This document shows, in pieces, positions 56,274-64,000 of a stretch of 64,000 bases of DNA. The position numbers and the translations under genes were made by a program. Below the pieces are notes generated by a model. The model had not been told where the DNA came from, did no database searches, and worked only from the letters and a program-made list of their open reading frames with translations. The first letter of the stretch is position 1. The number at the start of each line of letters is the position of its first letter. Source of the stretch: Luzula sylvatica (lineage: Eukaryota > Streptophyta > Magnoliopsida > Poales > Juncaceae). The DNA lies in NCBI GenBank assembly GCA_946800325.1, contig OX326960.1:56566855-56630854 (forward strand). The letters are read 5' to 3'.

Positions 56274-57256
56274 TATTTTAAATTGCGACGATATTGCGGA
56301 TATATATATATATATATTCAGTATTTTAAATTGCGACGATATTGCGGATATATATATATCAATATTTTAAATTGCGACGATATTGCGGATATTGCGGGTT
56401 GGGATTTAGAATCGCTATATCGCAATGAAGTATTGCGAAAATATCGTTTTTTAAAAAATTGCGGGTATTGCGGCGAGATTGCGGCGATATATCGGTAATA
56501 TTGCGGCCATATCGGGTCAAATATTGCGGATAATATTCAAACCGTTGTAATTTTCTCATCCTTCCACCAAATTACATGAAATTTATATTGAAATCGCTCG
56601 TCTCGACGAGAGCAATGCAGTGATGGGCTTTAATTTGTGAAATTTTGTCTTTTACCCTGAATTAAACACAAAATACACGTTAACGTAATTTTATCGAGAA
56701 TTATTTAATATAAATATTATAACATAAATTTTGTGATTATTTAATACTTAGTTTTCATGTTTTATTATCAAAATATTTGATAAAAATATGCTCATAACAT
56801 ATATAACTTCTAAAATATGTTATTTTCATCTATAAATGTATGAATTTAGTAATTTTCATTGTATTTCATTGATGTTTCGATTTAAAATTTGAGTTATAGT
56901 GTTTTGATATTTTTAGGATGTCGACAAAAAATTCTTCAACAAAATATAATTCCAAAGATCCCGTATAATTGCCATTTTAATGAAAATTTTATTATCAACT
57001 TTTATTTACACTGAAGAAAATTTTATATCAACTTTTATTTACAATTCCAAAGATTCTTTTTAGAAGAAAATTATAAAGGAAATTTTACGATATTAATGGT
57101 GATAAAAAATATTGTGAAAAATATATTTAAACAAACTATTATTTTTACATAATTTAATATCGCAACGACTGTCCGCAATAAGGTTATTGCGTCGCAATTG
57201 CGCCCGCAAACGCAATCCGCTGAAAAAAAGACCCGACCGCAATGGACCGCAATATA
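56270..57256. mobile_element. ATTGCGG-type non-autonomous element
   Basis: The left end TATTTTAAATTGCGACGATA with TTGCGGATA is present three times in a row (about 56275, 56322 and 56363) with TA tracts between. Further ATTGCGG and ATATCGC words run to 56540. The right end (57160-57256) carries the reverse words CCGCAAT and CGCAATTGCG. The core is plain AT-rich. No target duplication was resolved. A relative is at 6083-6230. Confidence 0.6.
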
Positions 57257-57258
57257 TA

Positions 57259-57518
57259 TGGGAAATTCTATCATACACCCTTTTACAAGGGTATTTTGGG
57301 TATTTTAGCAATTAATTATATTTGTAAAAGGGTGTATCATAAAATTTATCTTTTATGGACATTTTTGTTTAAATGAACAACAAAAAATTATAATTTAGTC
57401 AAACATTAATTAATAAATATATTTGATAGTTACTTTAAATATTCATAAATGGATAATTACTCCAAATATCCTTGAAAATGGGTGTATGATAAGAAAAATA
57501 GTGTATGATAGAAGTCCC
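57259..57518. mobile_element. MITE with TCATACACC ends
   Basis: Left end GGGAAATTCTATCATACACC and right end, in complement, GGGACTTCTATCATACAC, with a further TATCATACACCC inside the right arm. The ends resemble those of the 9-bp-duplication MITEs in this window; its own duplication is unclear. Confidence 0.55.
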
Positions 57519-57569
57519 CTATATGTATATATATGTAGTCTTTGTACAATTTAATCAACGGGGTTATAT

Positions 57570-57842
57570 ATTCAGCCTCCATAACATCAAAAACTAGCCT
57601 TGATGAGGTGGCAAGTGATGAATAAGTGAGTTGATTAACTCTTTTAATTGATTCGATTAGTGATTTAATTGATCGTTTAATTGAATTAATCTGTCAATTA
57701 ATATGTACTAATATAATTTATTGACGTGTCAATTGAACATGTTAATTAATAATTAATTAAGTTAATTAGAGAGGCTAATCAACTCACATATTTAATTTTT
57801 GCCACCTCATCAAGGATCTTTGGTTGAGTTTGGGAGGCAAGT
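57570..57842. mobile_element. MITE with CCTTGATGAGGTGGCAA arms
   Basis: GCCTCCATAACATC...CCTTGATGAGGTGGCAA on the left is inverted on the right (TTGCCACCTCATCAAGG ... GGGAGGC). The interior is made of AATTGATT/AATTAATT words. Confidence 0.65.
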
Positions 57843-58261
57843 ATATTTTGCCTAATTAGAATCCATGTTCTAGTTAATGTGCTGAGAATTGATCCACAGT
57901 GGTAAAACTTGGGTCCTCATTTACCATATTTGAGGGACCATTTATCAGTATGTACTGTGTTAAGATCACTCATTTATCATGTGTTTATCACTTTGTCGGA
58001 CTCATTTACCATCTCCTTGTTAATTTCAAGCTCAAAAACAAAACCCTAGTTGTCCTTAATAATTGAAGAGAGAGAGAGAGAGAGAAACCTAACCTAGTCG
58101 CAGCTATCTTTCTACGCCAACCTTTCCTCTCGCATGTGACTAAATTGGAGGAATCGACATGGTTTAACACATACATACTTTTGTCTCATTATCAACGTAT
58201 CAATCTACCGAGGGGGACTCTAAAGGGCTTCTGTATATTTTTTTAAAGGATAATATTGTAT
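57843..58261. other. Intergenic with (GA)n
   Basis: A (GA)n tract at about 58070-58086 in an AT-rich stretch. No gene recognised. Confidence 0.45.
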
Positions 58262-58490
58262 TTTTTGAAGGGATAATATACTTGATGATCAAAACTCACT
58301 CAAATATTTTTAATGCGTAAATCAAAAGTGTTTAAATGAATTGATTAAATCCTCAATTAATGATTAAATGGATTGATTCAATTAAATAGTACAATCAATC
58401 CATTTAAGAATGTAATCAATTCATTTAAATACTCTCGATTGACGCATCAAGAGTGTTTGAGTGAGTTTTGAGAGTCAATTATATAATTCC
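58262..58490. mobile_element. MITE with ~85-bp inverted arms
   Basis: The left arm (TCAAAACTCACTCAAA, TTTAAATGAATTGATTA) is mirrored on the right (TAATCAATTCATTTAAA, TTTGAGTGAGTTTTGA). GGATAATATTGT stands on both sides, at about 58238 and 58508. Confidence 0.65.
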
Positions 58491-58796
58491 TTTTTTGAAT
58501 TATTTAAGGATAATATTGTGGGTACTTTAAATAATGGCTCTATGTGCAACAAGCAAAGTTTGAGATTCTGTGACGAATGTGAGAATCTATCTATGATGAG
58601 GATTAGGTTTGGGATGAAAGTCAATTTCTCTGACAAGTTTCGGAGCCACTCGAAAAGTAACACAATACAGCCGGGGTGGATAAGCAGAAGATATCAATTA
58701 TCAAGAGTTCAAATCTCATTGATATCACAAATAAAAAAATAAAATTAATAATATCTATGTTTCATATATTATGTTTCATTTCAAAAAAAAAAAAAG
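58491..58796. other. Intergenic with SINE 3' piece
   Basis: At about 58665-58743 TCAAGAGTTCAAATCTCATTG and an A-rich tail match the 3' half of the SINE-like piece at 31028-31110. No gene recognised. Confidence 0.4.
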
Positions 58797-59047
58797 GAAA
58801 AATGTTGGACATACCCTAACTTTTTCCTTCATATTTTTGATGACGTATATATGATTTAATATTTTAAAAATTAATATTTTAATTCATTATTTAACATCTT
58901 AATTGTATGTTCAATCACAAATTAAGATAATTAAATCATAAATTAAGAGGTTAAATCATATTTTTATGTATTAATTTTGAAAGTGTTAAATCATATTCAC
59001 GTCATCAAGAATGTGAATGGAGAGCACCAGGGTGTACATCACTACTC
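58797..59047. mobile_element. Mutator-like MITE, copy of 59544 family
   Basis: Starts GAAAAATGTTGGACATACCC and ends GTACATCACTACTC. It is closely similar over its length to 59544-59800 (TGATGACGT, GATTTAAYA, CACGTCATCA). Its own target duplication is not readable beside a poly(A) run. Confidence 0.7.
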
Positions 59048-59378
59048 TAGAAAACCAAGTCATTGGATTTGGATTTGGGCACGTTGGAGTTCTTGTTTCA
59101 AAGAAAACGGACGTGCTGGTTAGTAATTTAACTTCCAAGGTTGCTTAGAACACCCACCTCTCCATTTCACCGTAAATGAGTACTGAGGTTTGTTGAGATT
59201 TTGGGCTCTCATGTTGGACGGTAAAACATTGAATTTGTGTAAACTTTTAGGTCTTGTTTGGATGTTTAAAGGGTTATGAGTTTCTTTCGAGTTAGGAAAA
59301 ATATATCAAAATATTATCACGATATGTTTAGATTGTTTTCTAGTAATTAAGAGAGTATTTTGTGTTTAGAAAATTTTA

Positions 59379-59452
<74 letters not shown>

Positions 59453-59543
59453 TCAAAACAAAAATTCTTTCTAGAAGTTTCTAGTTTTTTTTAATGAATA
59501 TAATAGATAATGTTGATGTGTAATTATATTACATTTTACAATA
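59048..59543. repeat. Spacer with long (TA)n
   Basis: (TA)n of about 70 bp at 59379-59449 between two sister MITEs. No gene recognised. Confidence 0.7.
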
Positions 59544-59800
59544 GAAAAATATTGGACATACCTCGGTCTCTTCCCCAAGAAATTTGATGACGTGGATATG
59601 ATTTAACACTTTGAGAATTAAAATTTTAATTCATGATTTGACATCTTAATTCGGTGTCCAATCGTAAATTAAGATAATCAAATCCTAAATTAAGATGTTA
59701 AATCATATATTTATGTGTTAATCCTTATAGTGTTAATGCATATCCACGTCATCATTTTTTTTGGAAAAGAATTCTAGCTAAGGAATGTACATCACTACTC
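59544..59800. mobile_element. Mutator-like MITE, 257 bp
   Basis: Exact 9-bp TTTACAATA copies (59535-59543, 59801-59809). It starts GAAAAATATTGGACATACC and ends GTACATCACTACTC. Inner inverted TGATGACGTGGATATGATTT faces GCATATCCACGTCATCA. Confidence 0.85.
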
Positions 59801-59809
59801 TTTACAATA

Positions 59810-60756
59810 AGATCACACGGATAAAATTGTTTAGTCGTATGTACTACAATTTACAACTCATATTCCATATAATTTGTGTGTGATCCTGTGAATTTATTTG
59901 ATATTGACACCATATTGAATTTATATTTAAATCCTAAGTGACCTCTAAAAAAACATTAGGCTTACCCAAATTAAAAAAAAAACTGACATATTGAATTTAT
60001 TTTTTATCATTATAACGTAAATAACAATTATATACATCTTCATTATTTATATGATATCGATATTGATATTGACCCGGCGAGGTCCCGTGTTCTGAGAGTT
60101 CTTTGACAAAATCAAAATAGGTAGATCAGTTTTAGTCAAGTTTTCACAGCTCTTTTGATCGGAACATGCGAAACATTATACGTTCTTTGGTGGCTTCGAC
60201 ACATGTTTCCAATTTGCGAAAATCGGTTGTGCATTTCCCTCATCTGATCGTAAGCCTATATTCATTTTTCTGATATTTGCTTCAAATTTCTAAATTACTC
60301 TTGCATTGACATTTATAATTTTATGTCCAAAAAATATGTATAAACTTCAAAAAATATGTTTTCTGTTTAATTTAAACAAAGTTCAAAATCTTACCCAACT
60401 TACTCTGTTCTTATTACTAATTAAAGAATTTTGGAAACTTTTTCGGTTTTGATTGATTTAGTCTTTAGTAATAAGGGAATCTAACTCAAAAATGTAATTT
60501 GACTGAAAAGAATATATAATAAATTAGTTGCCTAACTCAAAAATGTAATCTTCAATTTCGCAATTAATCAATCCAGTGGCATCTCTCACAACAAAATATA
60601 ATTTCAATCTCACTAATTATTGGTCTTAATAATCAAACAACTCATATGAATCGTAAAAAACGTGGATAATCAAATACATGTATTTGATATATTCATGTAT
60701 ATCAAAATACCTCAAATCAAACATATTTCTGTGAGTATGGTGGATATCTTATTACC
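59810..60756. other. Intergenic, possible orphan first exon
   Basis: AT-rich. At 60168-60251 an ATG opens 28 codons (MRNIIRSLVASTHVSNLRKS...) ending at a GTAAGC splice-donor-like site; the Arg/Ser-rich sequence resembles a mitochondrial presequence. No further exon could be found, so it is not called as a gene. Confidence 0.3.
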
Positions 60757-61256
60757 TAGGGCTAGGGATGTCAACGGAGTAGGTCGGGTTCGAATAAGCT
60801 TTTTTCATATCCGAACCCGAACAAAAAATATCCCCGGATAAAAAATCATATCGCAACCCGAATCCAAATCCGTTACCCGAAAATCATCAATGTAAAATAA
60901 AAAAAAATATTATACAAATACGTAAATCATCAATAGTTTTGAATACATAAAACAACCTACGTGTAAAAATACATTAAAAATTCAAATATTACAAACAATT
61001 AATTCATAAAACATCAAAAAGATTCATATTTTCGGGTATTTCTCGGGTTCGGGTTCGGATCCAGGTTCGGGTCCGGATATTTTTCGGATAACGGGTATAC
61101 CCGTGGGTAAAAATTTATCTCCATACCCGATCCGAATCCGAAACGGGTATTTTTTCGGTATTATCCGACCCACGTATATTTTTTTCGGATATTATCTGTC
61201 CCGTTCGAATCGAATATCCACGGATACGAATTTTACCCAACTCATTGACATCTCTA
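60757..61256. mobile_element. hAT-type MITE with CGGATA/GAACCCG repeats
   Basis: 500 bp between exact TTATTACC copies (60749-60756, 61257-61264). Ends TAGGGCTAGGGATGTCAACG and, in complement, TAGAGATGTCAATGAG. Subterminal zones consist of CCGAACCCGAA and GGTTCGGGTCCGGATA words. Confidence 0.88.
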
Positions 61257-61430
61257 TTATTACCAGTGATATATTTATAATTGTTTTATTGATTTCTCAC
61301 GAGATTTGGCTTTTAAATTTATTTCTTTTACTATGAATTCCGAAAGTAATTATATGATTCATAAGAGCGGCATGGTAAACATGACAAGTCCGTTATATTC
61401 AAATGGAGAGGATTGGTATAGGTAATGGAT

Positions 61431-61572
61431 TGTGTTGCACGAATACATCGATACGGCGATACGACGACGCGTATCGGATACGGAAATAAGTTATTTTAAC
61501 ATATGATTTAAGATATGATAGAAATACGACGATACAGACAAAATTAATTTTTTGGAATATCCGCGCAACACA
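61431..61572. mobile_element. Short hAT-like MITE with GATACG repeats
   Basis: About 142 bp, ends TGTGTTGCACG / CGCGCAACACA. GATACGGCGATACGACGACG and GTATCGGATACGG words are inside. GGTAATGGAT stands directly left (61421-61430) and again five bases to the right (61578-61587). Confidence 0.6.
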
Positions 61573-62254
61573 GGTAAGGTAATGGATCATACAATCGGAT
61601 GACTATGAGCTGTGCAATATTTGTCGAGTTGAGTGTTCACCGACTAGTCTACTAGGACAAAAATATAAGAGAATATTTGGCCCTTGCTCAACTCGTGAAT
61701 GGATTGATATCTACTTATTTTATTTTCAAACTTTTCCTTGTGAATATTTTAGTCACGGTAGCAGGATTCATATTACTTCATACGTTTCATGTTTTGGTCT
61801 TTATATATCGAAACGAAACATGATATATCGAAAAATGATATATTTAAAAAACATGTATATATTTGTTGTCATGAATATATATGATATATATGCGTTTTTT
61901 AGAATATGTTAAACATATGATATATTTGTTGTCTTGAATATTTAAAAATATATATATTATATTTGTTGTCTGGAATATGTTAATGTATGATATATTAACA
62001 CATCACACATTACTGGGAGGCATGTTAATATTATATAAACATGTATCACAGTTTACAAATTCAGTAAGAACTTTTGTTATTGTACATGTCAATAAATAAT
62101 CAATACCAAATATGATAAAGATTTGGGTATAATTTATTTGTTGCATTTCAAAATATCACCTTACCAATTCTTACCATCTATTATAAATTGACATTTTATC
62201 AAGTAAACAATCATAAAATAAATTTTTCATTTCATTATTCCACAAAAAAAAATA
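61573..62254. other. Intergenic
   Basis: AT-rich with ATATGATATATTTGTTGTC repeats at 61850-61990. No gene or element ends seen. Confidence 0.4.
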
Positions 62255-63032
62255 ATGGATTTGGGCCAAAAAAAAATTGAGTTGAAAATGTGCAAAGATC
62301 AAGTGGAGGAGGTGGTAACGATTCAGTTCTTGTATGCGGACGGTTCAAGATGTTGGCAATGCAAGCATTGTAACACCCATTTCACTAGCTTGTATGCGCG
62401 TATTCACAATCATTTTTTTGGAACTCCTCTTGGTACCGAATTTGGGATTAAGTGATGCCCGACACTATTTAAGGACCGCACGCTACTCGTTGCGGTGAGA
62501 AGAAAAGTCGAAGCAGTTGAGAAAGAGAATAGTGTCTCATCTGTTTTGAAGAATTATACCTTCATAGTTAACAAGCAGTTTAGAATTGTGCATATTTATG
62601 AGCCGATTGACTGAGAACGGTATCTCGTTCGATGTACTACGTAATCTGCAATTCCAAGAAATGATGCCGGGGCCCCAAAAGATATATAGCTCCATCATAC
62701 GAGAAGACAAGAATATCTTTATTGGATAAGGGAAAGATGCATTTACAGGCGGAGCATATTCCGGTCAAAAGAAATTTCGTATTCTCGAGGTTTGTCAATT
62801 GTGTCGGATGGTTGGTCAAATTGCAAAAACCAACCTTTGATTAATGTCCATGCGGTGAATAGTGGTTGTGTCATGTTCTTGTATGTAAATGATTTTTTGA
62901 GGATCGAGAAAACGGGTGTAGATATTGTCAAATATATTTTGCAAGCGATTAGTGAGGTGGGTCCTCCCAATGTTCTTCAGTTCGTGACAGATAATGTCGT
63001 AAACTATAAAGCCGCAAGATACGAGATGGAAA
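62255..63032 (+). pseudogene. hAT transposase remnant (BED finger and DUF659)
   Basis: It starts MDLGQKKIELKM. A BED-type zinc finger (CWQCKHCNTHFTSLYARIHN) is followed by a stop at 62453-62455. After a region with many stops, a DUF659-type segment is open at 62792-63032: SIVSDGWSNCKNQPLINVHA, then GPPNVLQFVTDNVVNYKAAR. These are the first two domains of plant hAT transposases in the right order; the catalytic C-terminus and hAT dimerisation domain are missing, because unrelated sequence starts at about 63035. Not functional. Confidence 0.78.
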
Positions 63033-63034
63033 AA

Positions 63035-64000
63035 GTGAAGGGAATTATCCCGTCCCCGGGCCCGCGCATCGGATATGAAGACCCGGTCCGGTTCCCAAAA
63101 CCCGAGATCACGCCTCGACTTCGAGAGTACGATGCAAAAGAAGGATAGTCAATTACCGGTGCAAAATTGATTGCATTCGAAGGGTTGATCACGTTTCCTT
63201 CTTTCTCCTGTCACGTTGGTGACTAGTCGCGCGTCCCACACCACGCGTCTCTCACCGCTTCGTCGACGTTCTTTGCTCCTCCGGTTCGATCACAATCGAA
63301 GAGCCACAGATGTCGCTTCTCTACTCGTATCCACCTTGAGCCGTAGCACCTCGGTTACGGGTATACCTGCCTAGACGGTATACCGGTAAACTTGCTCGAT
63401 CGAATTGATTCTCTAAACCGAGAAAAAATTATTTTTCTCGTTTCTCTCTTTTCACACCATTTCACTCTCTGAAAGATGACTCTCTATTTCTGGATTAATT
63501 AGATTAATTCAATTGCTTGGACTGAACAGACTGAATAGAGGAGAGGGAAAACATCCTATTCATATCACATAGGATTATGATAGGCCAAAATGTATGTATA
63601 TCTAATATACTCATTTTCACACAGAAAACTGCATGTACCTTTCCAGTATTCTATCAAAACGAAATTGTTAAATTCCTTTAACAGACTTTCAACCTTTACG
63701 AAAGTTGTAGATAATCTTATTATCTTTCCAACCCAATTTGGCCCAGCCCAATTGGAGTTCGTATGCAAAAGTTATGACAGTTTGACTAACTGTACGTCAA
63801 ACTGTTGCACCCTTTCTGTATTTCATTAAAACGACACTGATACTTCGTTCATATGAAATATATTTCTTCATGAAAGTTATAGATAATCTCATTATCTATC
63901 TAACCCAATTTGAACCATTCAAATTGGATTCCTTAACTGAAAGTTATGCCCACGAATGCGTACGTTCGTTTATCCTTGTGTATACTTTTACGGTTGATCC
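63035..64000. mobile_element. Unclassified LTR-like repeat, continues past the window
   Basis: Sequence is richer in GC up to about 63410 (CCCGGGCCCGCGCATCGG, GACCCGGTCCGG). Then two related blocks at about 63680-63770 and 63865-63945 share GAAAGTTRTAGATAATCTYA, CCAACCCAATTTG and AAAAGTTATG-like words. Similar wording is common in LTRs of large plant retrotransposons, but no ends, primer site or ORF lie inside the window. Confidence 0.35.

Overview
The window looks like eudicot plant nuclear DNA. It is AT-rich, its genes have several GT-AG introns, and it is packed with plant-type transposons: Copia and LINE retroelements, tRNA-derived SINEs, Helitron, hAT, Mutator-like, Tourist and CACTA remnants. 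I see no rRNA, no intact tRNA gene and no prokaryotic or viral genome structure.

Genes from left to right: (1) 1-1538 (+), the 3' exons of TONSOKU/BRU1, a leucine-rich-repeat protein of genome maintenance. (2) 3560-14225 (+), a seven-exon bHLH transcription factor of the UNE12/LRL type. Its 1-kb coding sequence is spread over 10.7 kb because introns 2, 4 and 6 are full of transposons. (3) 35561-36540 (+), a three-exon gene for a 131-residue protein I do not recognise. (4) 36836-40037 (-), a complete type-I pectin methylesterase (PME). (5) 45790-50852 (-), a dead PME broken up by two hAT elements, a LINE and a Helitron. (6) 51344-52786 (+), an intronless mTERF protein of the mTERF4 (BSM/RUG2) type with five tandem site II boxes upstream. 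(7) 53210-55805 (-), a second complete PME. The three PME copies share one strand and form an old tandem array, with mTERF4 lying between the dead copy and PME2. From memory, UNE12, three PMEs and BSM/RUG2 also lie close together on Arabidopsis chromosome 4 (At4g02xxx), so the block may be conserved.

Between the bHLH gene and gene 3 lies a retroelement block (14.5-34.1 kb). It starts with an 8.1-kb Copia-like element with near-identical 1407-bp LTRs, a 5-bp target duplication, an intact gag and no pol; it carries a second ORF instead. Next is a LINE into which a giant hairpin Mutator MITE and a 947-bp solo LTR are inserted. A solo LTR related to the 8.1-kb element follows, itself holding two hAT MITEs. 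Each of the three LTR types carries paired copies of a 16-bp near-palindrome built on one plan: arms GTSCGT...ACGSAC around a 4-bp core that differs by family (TCGA, TGTA/TACA or CATG). This is the most unusual pattern in the window.

The right end (55.8-64 kb) holds no convincing host gene. It contains MITEs, microsatellites, two hAT-type elements, a broken hAT transposase gene and part of an unclassified LTR-like repeat. All exon borders were read by eye from codon phase, GT/AG sites and family resemblance. No alignment or database search was run.
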